A stretch of 64,000 nt of DNA from Woeseiaceae bacterium (GTDB taxonomy: Bacteria; Pseudomonadota; Gammaproteobacteria; Steroidobacterales; Woeseiaceae), in assembly GCA_030065985.1 (NCBI GenBank), contig JASJCM010000006.1:61303-125302 (forward strand). The letters are read 5' to 3'. Positions 50,297 to 58,632 of the stretch are shown here, one piece after another (within the stretch, counting starts at the first letter, position 1; each line of letters begins with the position of its first letter). The position numbers and the translations under genes were made by a program. A model generated the notes under the pieces. That model was not told where the DNA came from, made no database searches, and saw only the letters and a program-made list of their open reading frames with translations.

Positions 50297-51673
50297 CTAC
50301 TGATGTGGAATCACTCGATCGGGATTGAGTATGCCCTTTGGATCGAGCGATTGCTTGAGCGTTCGCATCAACTCAATATCCGCCTGGCTGCGGCTATGCG
50401 GCAGCCATTTCAGTTTGCCGATGCCGATGCCGTGCTCAGCAGAGACTGAACCCCCATACTGCTGCAGCGGATCGTACACGCATGCATTGACAGCATCGTA
50501 GTAGTCGCCCTCTTTGCCGGGCCAGATGAAGAAATGCAGATTGCCGTCCGCGATGTGGCCTAGCGTCCATGCCTTGCCTTGCGGGAAGCGCTGCTCGACG
50601 AGCCGGTAGACCTCGTCGACGTAATCTTGCATGTCACGAATCGGAAGGCTCACGTCATAGAGATACAGCGGCTCCATCTGCATCAGCGCATCGAAGTCTT
50701 CGCGAATAGACCAGACAGCGCGAATTTCAGCTTCCGATTTGGGTAACACCGCATCGACGATGATGCCTTCCTCGAGTGCCGCTTCGAGCACCCGCCCAAA
50801 CCGCGCGTCATCGACATCAGGATCGCTGCCCTCAGCCTGGAACACGACGTAGTACGGGTAATCGCGCGCGAGTGGCGCACGATGCCAGCCCTCGTCGGTC
50901 ACCGCAGCGTAATAGTCGTTCCACATGATTTCAAAAGCGCTGAGGCTGCCGGTGAGCTCAGACTTCAGCCGCGCCAGCAACGCGACGACGTTGTCGAAAC
51001 TTGTGAGCCCAACGAGCGCGTCCTGCCGGCTGTGCGGCAACGGGAAGAGACGCAAAACGGCGCGCGTTACGATGCCGAGCGAGCCTTCGGAACCGATGAA
51101 CAGTTGCTTCGTATCGTAGCCAGCGTTGTTTTTCAGCATGCGGTTCATAGATGACACGACCGTGCCATCGGCGAGCACCGTTTCGAGGCCCAGCACCAGG
51201 TTGCGCATCATGCCGTACTTGAGGACGTTGATGCCGCCGGCATTGGTCGCAATATTGCCGCCGATGGTGCAGCTTCCCCGCGCGCCGAGGTCGAGCGGGA
51301 AATACAGGCCCTCGGCGGCCACTGTTTCCTGCACGGTTTGCAGCACAGCACCTGCCTCAACAACGGCGGTGCCGCCAACGTGATCGATCTCGACAATGCC
51401 TGCCATTTTCTCTGTCGACAGCACGACATCGCTGTTCGTCGGCTCAACGGCCTCGACGCAATTCGTCAGTCCGCCCTGGGTAATCAGCGATTGGCCCGCA
51501 TCGTTGCAGGCCCGCAGAATCCCGGCGACTTCGTCGGTCGTCGAGGGCATCACGAGTGCTCGCGCCTGCATGGGCGCACTGTTCCAGTAACTGGTCGCGC
51601 GCTTTGCAACAGCGTCCGGCGGCAGCAGGCGCTTGCCGTCCACGATGCTCGCGAGTTCTGTTAATGAATCCAT
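50297..51673 (-). CDS. FAD-linked oxidase (GlcD / D-2-hydroxyacid dehydrogenase family)
   Basis: A 458-aa flavoprotein of the FAD_binding_4 plus FAD-oxidase_C type. The FAD segment includes TQGGLTN, a LGARGSCTIGGNIATNAGG stretch and IGSEGSLGIVT. The C-terminal SAEHGIGIGKLKWL is typical of D-lactate, glycolate and D-2-hydroxyglutarate dehydrogenases. The start is 41 bp from the divergent dgcN gene. Given the D-glutamate genes next door, a D-2-hydroxyacid such as D-2-hydroxyglutarate is a reasonable guess only. Confidence 0.88.
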   Translation of the reverse strand: MDSLTELASIVDGKRLLPPDAVAKRATSYWNSAPMQARALVMPSTTDEVAGILRACNDAGQSLITQGGLTNCVEAVEPTNSDVVLSTEKMAGIVEIDHVGGTAVVEAGAVLQTVQETVAAEGLYFPLDLGARGSCTIGGNIATNAGGINVLKYGMMRNLVLGLETVLADGTVVSSMNRMLKNNAGYDTKQLFIGSEGSLGIVTRAVLRLFPLPHSRQDALVGLTSFDNVVALLARLKSELTGSLSAFEIMWNDYYAAVTDEGWHRAPLARDYPYYVVFQAEGSDPDVDDARFGRVLEAALEEGIIVDAVLPKSEAEIRAVWSIREDFDALMQMEPLYLYDVSLPIRDMQDYVDEVYRLVEQRFPQGKAWTLGHIADGNLHFFIWPGKEGDYYDAVNACVYDPLQQYGGSVSAEHGIGIGKLKWLPHSRSQADIELMRTLKQSLDPKGILNPDRVIPHQ

Positions 51674-51714
51674 GCGGCTACACTATCAGACAATCCAACT
51701 GTGGAAGCACCGGC

Positions 51715-52740
51715 ATGCCATTGACGACCGTTAACCTCGAGCCGCCGTACCTGCTGTATCTCGGGGATGTTCCGGATGACGATCATGCCAAGACGGGGCA
51801 CGGCATGGCGTACTGGCGACCCGAGCTGTGCGCCGGCCAGATGCGGCTTCCCGAGTGCCCTGTGGATATCGGCCTGCCGGAAATGACCGTCGCCGAAGCG
51901 GCGCATGCTGGCGTAAAGACGGCGATCGTCGGCGTAGCGCCGGTTGGCGGGCAGATCCCCGACCACTGGGTTCCACAATTGATCGAGCTGGCCAGTGCCG
52001 GCATCAGCATCGCTGCGGGCATGCACACACGGCTGACCGCCATGCCAGACCTCGTTGCGGCGGCGCACAAGAGCGGCGCGAAGCTGTCGGATGTCCGCGT
52101 GCCGCCGCCGGATATTCCCGTCGGAATCGGCACGCCACGCAGCGGTAAGCGCGTTCTGATGCTGGGGACTGACTGTGCCGTCGGCAAGAAGTACACAGCG
52201 CTTGCCGTTCATCGCGAACTCGAGCGGCGTGATATCCCGGCGACTTTCCGCGCCACGGGGCAAACCGGCATCATGATCGCGGGTGAAGGGATACCGATCG
52301 ATGCTGTGGTCGCCGATTTCATCGCCGGCGCGGCAGAGATGCTGTCGCCCGACAACGACGACGACCACTGGGATGTCATCGAAGGTCAGGGCTCACTCTG
52401 GAACCCGAGTTACTCGGGCGTCACGCTCGGCCTGCTGCATGGTTCGCAGCCGGATGCGATTGTCGTCTGCCACGACGCATCGCGAACCCAGGTCCTCGAA
52501 GTCGGAGGAGACTATCCAATCCCCGAGCTTGATGAGGTCATCGACGACGCGCTGCGACTGGCGCGGCGCACAAGGCCACGATGCTTCTGCGCCGGCGTCA
52601 GCGTCAACACATCGCGAATGAGCGACCTCGAGCGCGACACCTACCTCGGCGAGTTGCAACACAACCTCGCTTTGCCCTGCGTAGACCCGATCGCGACCGG
52701 CGTCTCGCCCATCGTCAACTTCATGCTGAAGCACGTCTGA
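51715..52740 (+). CDS. dgcN: D-glutamate N-acetyltransferase DgcN (DUF1611)
   Basis: A 341-aa DUF1611 protein. The N-terminal domain has YLLYLGDV, KTGHGMAYWRPE and RLPECPVDIGLP. The C-terminal domain has a P-loop-like GTDCAVGKK (151-159), FRATGQTGIMIAG, WDVIEGQGSLWNPSYSG and GLLHGSQPDAIVV. A characterised marine Pseudoalteromonas DgcN makes N-acetyl-D-glutamate from D-glutamate and acetyl-CoA. The start at 51715 fits the family's N-terminus. The TGATG junction with the next gene (1-bp overlap) mirrors the known dgcN-dgcA pairing. The arginine-operon protein at 7712-8767 shares its C-terminal domain. Confidence 0.85.
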   Translation: MPLTTVNLEPPYLLYLGDVPDDDHAKTGHGMAYWRPELCAGQMRLPECPVDIGLPEMTVAEAAHAGVKTAIVGVAPVGGQIPDHWVPQLIELASAGISIAAGMHTRLTAMPDLVAAAHKSGAKLSDVRVPPPDIPVGIGTPRSGKRVLMLGTDCAVGKKYTALAVHRELERRDIPATFRATGQTGIMIAGEGIPIDAVVADFIAGAAEMLSPDNDDDHWDVIEGQGSLWNPSYSGVTLGLLHGSQPDAIVVCHDASRTQVLEVGGDYPIPELDEVIDDALRLARRTRPRCFCAGVSVNTSRMSDLERDTYLGELQHNLALPCVDPIATGVSPIVNFMLKHV

Positions 52741-53750
52741 TGAAACGCAACGTCTCCATCCACACCGAGTCCTGGCTGTCGATCATCCCGTTTCGCATTG
52801 CCAACAATGTCTGGGACGATTTCCCGTGTGTTATCTGCGAAGTCGAACAGGATGGTCTCATCGGGCGCGGCGAGGGGCTCGGCGTCTACTACCTCGACGA
52901 GACACCCGAATCGATGGCCCGGCAGCTTGAGGGGGTTGCGCCAGAGATCGCTGCTGGTGCCGATCGCAACAACCTGCTCGAACTCTTGCCCCCGGGTGGC
53001 GCACGCATGGCCGCGGATGCCGCGCTGTGGGATCTCGAGGCACAACTGACCGGCGCGAGTGCCTGGAAAATGGCCGGCGTCGACGAAGGACCCATCGAAA
53101 CCGTATTTACGATCGGCCTCGAGGACACGCCCGAGGCCATGGCGGACAAGGCGGTCGCGGCTGCGGATATCTCGCTCTTCAAAGTGAAGCTCAACAACGA
53201 CCGGCCGGTTGAGCGCATTGCCGCGATACGCGACGCTCGCACCGACGCGCGCCTCGTGGTCGACGTTAACCAGGGATGGACATTCGAAGAACTACGCCAG
53301 CACGCACCGAAACTCGCATCGCTTGGTGTGAGCATGATCGAACAACCGCTGCCGCGCGGCGGCGATGCCGAGCTTGCGGGCTACGATGCGCCGCTGCCAT
53401 TGTGCAGCGATGAGTCGTGCCTGCATCTCGGTGAGCTTGAGGAAGCGGTCGAGCGCTATCAGATGATTAACATCAAGCTCGACAAGACGGGCGGCCTCAC
53501 TCATGGCCTGCAACTGGCTTCGGCTGCAAGGGATGCCGGCATGAAGCTCATGGTCGGCTGCATGGGTGGCACTTCGCTCGCAATGGCACCACACCACGTC
53601 ATTGCACAATTGTGCGACTTCGTGGACATCGACGGACCGCTGCTGATCCGCACCGATCGACCGGGCGGTTTACACTATAGGAAAGGCATCGTCACGTTGC
53701 CTGAGCGGCCTTTCTGGGGACAGCCCGTCGGCAAATCTGACCGTTCGTAA
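52740..53750 (+). CDS. dgcA: N-acetyl-D-glutamate racemase DgcA (dipeptide-epimerase-like enolase superfamily)
   Basis: A 336-aa enolase-superfamily enzyme of the dipeptide epimerase type. Catalytic and metal residues appear in order: Lys-x-Lys (FKVKLN), Asp (VVDVNQGW), Glu (MIEQPLPRG), Asp (CSDESC) and Lys (NIKLDKTGG). Alone it would be called an L-Ala-D/L-Glu epimerase. Paired with dgcN it matches DgcA, which converts N-acetyl-D-glutamate to N-acetyl-L-glutamate. It overlaps both neighbours by 1 bp. Confidence 0.85.
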   Translation: MKRNVSIHTESWLSIIPFRIANNVWDDFPCVICEVEQDGLIGRGEGLGVYYLDETPESMARQLEGVAPEIAAGADRNNLLELLPPGGARMAADAALWDLEAQLTGASAWKMAGVDEGPIETVFTIGLEDTPEAMADKAVAAADISLFKVKLNNDRPVERIAAIRDARTDARLVVDVNQGWTFEELRQHAPKLASLGVSMIEQPLPRGGDAELAGYDAPLPLCSDESCLHLGELEEAVERYQMINIKLDKTGGLTHGLQLASAARDAGMKLMVGCMGGTSLAMAPHHVIAQLCDFVDIDGPLLIRTDRPGGLHYRKGIVTLPERPFWGQPVGKSDRS

Positions 53751-54778
53751 TGACAGACACATCCATCAAGGAAGTTGCAGAGCTCGCTGGCGTTTCGATT
53801 GCCACGGTCTCCCGCTGCATCAACTACCCGGAAAAGGTGACCGAGCGCACCCGAGCCAAAGTGCAGGATGCAATCGCCCAGACCGGCTACTCCCCCAATA
53901 CAATCGCGCAGAGTTTCCGTCGGGGCCGCACAAACCTGATCATGGTCGTCATTCCATCGGTGGGTGACCCGTTCTTCTCCGCGCTAATGCGCGGCGTGAA
54001 GCGAGCTGCACAGGCAAAAGGCTACTCGGTCGTCATCGAGGAAACGCAGTCGAACACAATGACCGCTGACGAGGTCAGCCGCATGCTCGTCTCGAATCAG
54101 ACGGATGGCATTGTCCTGCTCGGCGCGATATCGCCTTATGGCACTGAGATCCTGTCAGCGAAAAGCCGTCGCAACCTGCCGATCGTCGTGGGGTGTGAAA
54201 AAGTCTCTCCGGATCTCGCGGACTTGCCCAGCGTCCGGGTCGACAATGTCGCTGCAGCCAGCGATGCCACTAACTTCCTGATCAAGCATGGTCACAAACG
54301 CATCGGCATGATTCGCGGACAGGGATCGTCGCTGCTGACCAAGGACCGCGAAACGGGCTATCGCACGGCGATGAGGGAAGCGGGGCTGCCAATCGGTTTC
54401 GGCTGGGTCGTCGAGGGACGAATGACGATTCCGGGCGCACGTCATGCGACCCGCGACTTGCTGAATTGTGCGGATCCGCCGACGGCGATCTTCTGCGCCA
54501 ATGATGAGATGGCGATAGGCTGTCTGCACGAGCTCAGGGATTCAGGCCTTGTCGTGCCTGACGACGTGTCGGTCATCGGCTTCGATGACATTCGCTACGC
54601 GGAGGTGACGGTTCCGCCCCTGACGACCATCAGGCAGCCAGCGGAAGAAATCGGCGAGCGCGCGATCTACCGCATTTGCCGTCGCATCGAGGAGGGCCCC
54701 GATGTCGGCAACAGCGAGCCACAAATTGTGCCGCACAAGCTTATCGTCCGGCAGAGCGTAACGGCTCCAAGAGAGTAG
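53750..54778 (+). CDS. LacI family transcriptional regulator
   Basis: A 342-aa LacI/GalR regulator. The DNA-binding head (IKEVAELAGVSIATVSRCIN) and hinge helix are followed by a periplasmic-binding-protein-like ligand domain (IMVVIPSVGDPFFSALMRGV, GIVLLGA, SVIGFDDIRYAEVTVPPLTT). Its start overlaps the dgcA stop by 1 bp, so it is probably the operon's own regulator. The effector could be D-glutamate or its N-acyl form. I see no clear palindromic operator in the 41-bp dgcN/oxidase spacer. Confidence 0.92.
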   Translation: MTDTSIKEVAELAGVSIATVSRCINYPEKVTERTRAKVQDAIAQTGYSPNTIAQSFRRGRTNLIMVVIPSVGDPFFSALMRGVKRAAQAKGYSVVIEETQSNTMTADEVSRMLVSNQTDGIVLLGAISPYGTEILSAKSRRNLPIVVGCEKVSPDLADLPSVRVDNVAAASDATNFLIKHGHKRIGMIRGQGSSLLTKDRETGYRTAMREAGLPIGFGWVVEGRMTIPGARHATRDLLNCADPPTAIFCANDEMAIGCLHELRDSGLVVPDDVSVIGFDDIRYAEVTVPPLTTIRQPAEEIGERAIYRICRRIEEGPDVGNSEPQIVPHKLIVRQSVTAPRE

Positions 54779-54787
54779 GACGGAAAG

Positions 54788-55165
54788 ATGGATACGATTC
54801 GCTGGGGTATCGTAGGCGCAGGGCGCATCGCGCACACCTTTGCTCAGGACATGCCATCAACACAAAGCGGTGTACTCCGGGCAGTTGCCGCTCGCAGTGG
54901 CGACTCGGCGCGTGAGTTCGCGGCGCGTTACGATGCTCCCACTGCTTATGAGGGCTACGAGGCGCTGTACGCGGATCCGGATATCGACGCCATCTACGTT
55001 GCAACGCCACACAACCTGCATCTGCAACATGCCAGCGATGCCATGCGTGCCGGCAAAGCAGTGCTTTGTGAAAAACCGATTACCACGAGCGCTGCGGAAT
55101 GCCAGGCGCTTATCGACGTGGCACAGGAAACCGGCTCTTACCTGATGGAAGCGATGTGGACCTGA
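54788..55165 (+). pseudogene. Truncated Gfo/Idh/MocA family oxidoreductase
   Basis: A 125-codon frame holding only the NAD-binding Rossmann domain of a Gfo/Idh/MocA dehydrogenase (IRWGIVGAGRIAHTFAQDM, YVATPHNLHLQHA, VLCEKPITTSAAEC, YLMEAMWT). The family is normally about 330-370 aa. It stops exactly where the EAMW motif should lead into the substrate domain. No continuation exists in other frames; instead an unrelated C-terminal fragment follows. A deletion is the simplest explanation. It lies 9 bp after the LacI gene. Confidence 0.8.
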
Positions 55166-55266
55166 TCGACCTGCGCAAGGAATCCGAGGTCGTGCCACTC
55201 TTCGAGTCGCTGCGTTTCCAGCGGCATATGGACCTGATTCGTTCGAAATTCCGGGAAACTGAGTAG
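55159..55266 (+). pseudogene. Orphan C-terminal gene fragment fused to the truncated oxidoreductase
   Basis: In another frame from the truncated gene, 55159-55266 encodes a coherent charged tail (DLIDLRKESEVVPLFESL, ending IRSKFRETE and stop). It has no start codon or upstream continuation, so it looks like the 3' end of a second gene joined by the same deletion. The parent family is not recognised. Confidence 0.45.
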
Positions 55267-55333
55267 TCGCACGCGACGCGGTCCTCGATAACGCGCTATG
55301 CTCGGTTTTCGTCTGGATCCACAGAGAGCCTGC

Positions 55334-56533
55334 GTGCGTCGCATTGTCTACAACCAGCTAGTCGCATTTGCCCTGCTGTTCCTTGCCGCCTGCGGCGGCG
55401 GCGGTGCTGATGGTGGTGGTGGCGTTCCACCCGTCGTCAACCCGCCCGTCCAGTACACCTATTCAGTACCGGACGACATCGGTGATGGCTGGGCAGTCTC
55501 GAGCCTCGCCGACGAGAACATGGACGAGGCGCCGATTGCGACGATGTTGCAGCGCATCTTGGACGGCACGTATCCCGGCATCGATGCCGTCGCAATAGCT
55601 CGAAATAACAAGTTGGTCCTGCACCAGCAGATCCGCACCGGGACTGGCCAATTTGACGCCTGGGCCGGCAATACAGATCCCGAACGGCACATCCTTCACT
55701 CGACGAGCAAGAGTGTGACCTCGGCACTGATCGGTATCGCGATCGACCAGGGGCATATTGCGTCAACTCAAGTGCCTTTCTACGACCTGTTCAATTATGG
55801 CGCCTACGACAATTGGGACCCGCGAAAAGCGGACATGACGCTTGAAGACGCGTTGACGATGCGGCTTGGCCTCGAATGGGATGAGTGGTCGCTCCCGTAC
55901 ACCAATCCCGAGAACGATCTCGTCGACCTGGAAAATAACAATACAGACTGGCCCAAGGCATTGCTCGACCTGCCAATGACCTCGGACCCGGGCACCGTCT
56001 TCGCCTACAACACCGCGGCAACGATTGCGATTGGCCAGGCGCTGGTCAATGCGACTGGTATCCCGATGGACATCTACGCGGATCAATACCTGTTCCATCC
56101 TATGGGCATCTTTGATGCGCTGTGGGCGCGATCGCCAGCCGGTCTGCCTATCGGTGGCAGCGGGCTGTATCTAAAGATCCGTGACCAGCTCAAGTTCGGC
56201 CAGCTGTTTGTCAATGATGGCGTCTGGGATGGCCAACAGCTAATCAGCGCCGCATGGATCGCCGACTCGGTGACGCCGCGAGTCGACATATCGTCCTGGG
56301 CGACGTACAGCGAGGCGTACGGCTTCCAGTGGTGGCTCGACACCTTCAATTTCCGGCAGCAGGGGGCAGAAGCCTGGGTCACAGCCGGCTACGGTGGTCA
56401 GTACACGTTCTGCTTCCCGGACCTGAACCTTGTTGTCGCGTTTACCGGCCGCAACTATACCAACCCCAATGGCGTCACCCGGCTCTATGAGATGGTCCAG
56501 GACTTTGTCATAGCGTCCGTCAATCAGCCTTGA
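55334..56533 (+). CDS. Serine hydrolase (class C beta-lactamase family), lipoprotein
   Basis: A protein of about 399 aa with a lipoprotein signal ([20 protein letters not shown]) and a Gly-rich stretch after the Cys. Penicillin-binding-type motifs are S-T-S-K (HSTSKSVTS) with the nucleophile, YNT in [11 protein letters not shown], and a VTAGYGGQ region near the third motif. Such enzymes act as esterases or D-aminopeptidases. I start at GTG 55334, preceded by AGAGAG; an ATG at 55298 in the same frame is possible. Its last 14 bp overlap the convergent acr3 gene. Confidence 0.85.
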   Translation: MRRIVYNQLVAFALLFLAACGGGGADGGGGVPPVVNPPVQYTYSVPDDIGDGWAVSSLADENMDEAPIATMLQRILDGTYPGIDAVAIARNNKLVLHQQIRTGTGQFDAWAGNTDPERHILHSTSKSVTSALIGIAIDQGHIASTQVPFYDLFNYGAYDNWDPRKADMTLEDALTMRLGLEWDEWSLPYTNPENDLVDLENNNTDWPKALLDLPMTSDPGTVFAYNTAATIAIGQALVNATGIPMDIYADQYLFHPMGIFDALWARSPAGLPIGGSGLYLKIRDQLKFGQLFVNDGVWDGQQLISAAWIADSVTPRVDISSWATYSEAYGFQWWLDTFNFRQQGAEAWVTAGYGGQYTFCFPDLNLVVAFTGRNYTNPNGVTRLYEMVQDFVIASVNQP

Positions 56534-57704
56534 ACCAATCCTGGGTTCGCAGGCAGAAACGCACCAGCATCAGCATCAGCGGCACCTCGATGAGTACGCC
56601 GACAACCGTCGCCAATGCCGCGCCCGATGACAGGCCGTACAGCATGGCTGCCGTCGCGATCGCAACCTCGAAGTGATTTGATGCGCCGATCATTGCGGTC
56701 GGCGCCGCATTCTCGTAACTGAGCCGGAGGGCTTTTGCTGCCACGTAGCCAATCGCAAACACAAAGATGGTCTGTACGAACAACGGAATCGCGATCCAGA
56801 GAATCGTCAGCGGATTCTGCACGATTGTGTCGCCCTTGAGCGAGAACAGGATCACGAGCGTAATCAGCAACGCCGAGATCGTCACTGGCGTCAGGAAGTG
56901 CAGGAACTTCTCGCGGAACCAGTCCTCTCCCTTGTGCGCGATGATCCACTTGCGCGACAGGTAGCCCGCAACGAGCGGCAGCGCAACGTAGATGCTGATA
57001 GAGAGAAGCAACGCCTCCCAGGGCACGGGCAGCTTGCCAACGCCAAGCAGGAAACCACCGAGCAGGCCAAACAGGACAAGCATCGTCAGCGAATTGATCG
57101 CGACCATAACGAGCGTATGCCCGTCGTTGCCTTTCGAAAGGTATCCCCACACGAGGACCATCGCCGTACAAGGCGCGATGCCAAGCAGGATGCAGCCGGC
57201 AAGATAGCTGCGCCAAAGCGGCACCTCCAGCATCTTCACGCCGTCGACGGACACAACCGTCCCGGCCCCATAGGTGTCGCCAACCTGCAGCGATTCTCCG
57301 AGTGGCATCTTGACGAGGTCAACTGCATCGGGGCCAATAAAACCGAGAAACAGCGACCCGAGGAAAAAGCTCGAGATCGCATACATCGTGAACGGCTTTA
57401 TCGCCCAGTTGACGAACAGGGTCAGGCCGACCGGTTTGACGGCTTTGCCTGCCCGGACGACTTCGTGAAAATCGATCTTCACCATGATGGGGTACATCAT
57501 GAAGAACAGGCAGATCGCGATCGGTATGGAGACGACCGGCGCGCCGTTAACCGAGATCGCCATCGCGTCCAGTGACTGCGCAACTTCAGGTGCGAATTTG
57601 CCGAGGGCCACACCTGCGACAATGCAAAGCCCGACCCAGACCGTCAGGTAACGTTCGAAGAATCCCATAGCGCGATTGTCGCGACTTTCTACCTCGCCTG
57701 CCAC
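56520..57704 (-). CDS. acr3: Arsenite efflux transporter Acr3
   Basis: A 394-aa ten-helix arsenite/H+ antiporter of the ACR3 family. The conserved Cys lies in [12 protein letters not shown], and the [16 protein letters not shown] and [14 protein letters not shown] segments are typical. Usually acr3 sits with arsR and arsC; neither is nearby, so it is an orphan. The frame starts at 57704, but a start at the internal Met (residue 13, [13 protein letters not shown]) is equally plausible. Confidence 0.93.
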   Translation of the reverse strand: MAGEVESRDNRAMGFFERYLTVWVGLCIVAGVALGKFAPEVAQSLDAMAISVNGAPVVSIPIAICLFFMMYPIMVKIDFHEVVRAGKAVKPVGLTLFVNWAIKPFTMYAISSFFLGSLFLGFIGPDAVDLVKMPLGESLQVGDTYGAGTVVSVDGVKMLEVPLWRSYLAGCILLGIAPCTAMVLVWGYLSKGNDGHTLVMVAINSLTMLVLFGLLGGFLLGVGKLPVPWEALLLSISIYVALPLVAGYLSRKWIIAHKGEDWFREKFLHFLTPVTISALLITLVILFSLKGDTIVQNPLTILWIAIPLFVQTIFVFAIGYVAAKALRLSYENAAPTAMIGASNHFEVAIATAAMLYGLSSGAALATVVGVLIEVPLMLMLVRFCLRTQDWFKAD

Positions 57705-57717
57705 CGCGAAACGTCAA

Positions 57718-58584
57718 TCAGGGACGATAGACGACCGTGTTGCCCAGATGCTGATTCTCAACGAGGCGGTAGGTTTCCTTTGTGTTGCGATGGTGAACCC
57801 ATATTGCGTACTGCGGCCGCTCGCTGACCAGGCTCTGCCAGCGTTCGGTCAGAATTACGATGTCCTGATCCGCCGCGTAGGCAACAGCCGTAAACGGCCT
57901 CTCCTCAGGCAATGCGAGCGTTTCCATGACCTCGCCGTCGAGACTGACGAGGATGTAAACGCCCGGCTCTTCCGATCCGCGGCACAGCAATCCGTCGAGC
58001 GCCGACGCCCAGACTGCGCCATCCAGCGTGCAGTGCTCGGCAAGACCGGGCACCGTGGATGTGGCCGTCGACAGATCGAAAATCCGGGCAGGGTCATCGC
58101 CGATCGCGTACAGAAATGATGTCGCCGCAATCGGGATGATCTCGACGGATACCCGGTAGTCATGCGACGCCACCTCTATCGTTTCCCAGGTGTTTCCCTC
58201 ACGTCGCTTGACGAGAATCTGGCGCCCTTCGTCGTAGACAAGCACATCAGTGTCGGGCAGATAGCGCCCCTTGCGGCCCGCAAAGAAACGCAGCTGCTGC
58301 TTGCTCGCGAGGTCGAAGAGCACAAGGCTGTGCACATCCTGACGATTGACCTCGCCGAACACGGTCAGCAACAGGCGCTCATCACCCTGCGGAGCGAGTT
58401 CGACGATCGTGTCGTCCCCGATCGACGCAATGACACGTGTGTCGCCGTTTCGCAGGTCGAGTTCAGCCAGGTAGTTGCCGGCCGCAAAATAGAGCCCGCC
58501 CGAGAATTCGGGAGGATCTTCAGCGCAGCCGCTCGCCAGTGCGGCAAGGGCAAACAGGGTTATTCGCGTGACTATTGAATCCAT
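57718..58584 (-). CDS. Hypothetical lipoprotein with beta-propeller-like strands
   Basis: A 288-aa protein starting at ATG 58584 with a lipoprotein signal ending LAALASGC (Cys19). The mature part has repeated strand patterns (GNYLAELDLRNGDTRVIASI, VHSLVLFDLASKQQ, ARIFDLSTATST, VYILVSLDGEVMETL) suggestive of a WD40/PQQ-like beta-propeller, but no family is recognised. Extending the frame upstream adds a basic, non-conserved region running into the divergent ThDP enzyme gene, so I reject it. Confidence 0.7.
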   Translation of the reverse strand: MDSIVTRITLFALAALASGCAEDPPEFSGGLYFAAGNYLAELDLRNGDTRVIASIGDDTIVELAPQGDERLLLTVFGEVNRQDVHSLVLFDLASKQQLRFFAGRKGRYLPDTDVLVYDEGRQILVKRREGNTWETIEVASHDYRVSVEIIPIAATSFLYAIGDDPARIFDLSTATSTVPGLAEHCTLDGAVWASALDGLLCRGSEEPGVYILVSLDGEVMETLALPEERPFTAVAYAADQDIVILTERWQSLVSERPQYAIWVHHRNTKETYRLVENQHLGNTVVYRP

Positions 58585-58632
58585 TTTGACCGAGAATGGC
58601 ATATTCCCATCGATTGTCGAGGCCCAATCCGC

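Noticed and set aside
52740..53750. Naming the enolase-superfamily protein an L-Ala-D/L-Glu dipeptide epimerase
   Set aside because: The motifs fit, but the one-base overlap with dgcN makes N-acetyl-D-glutamate racemase (DgcA) the better call.
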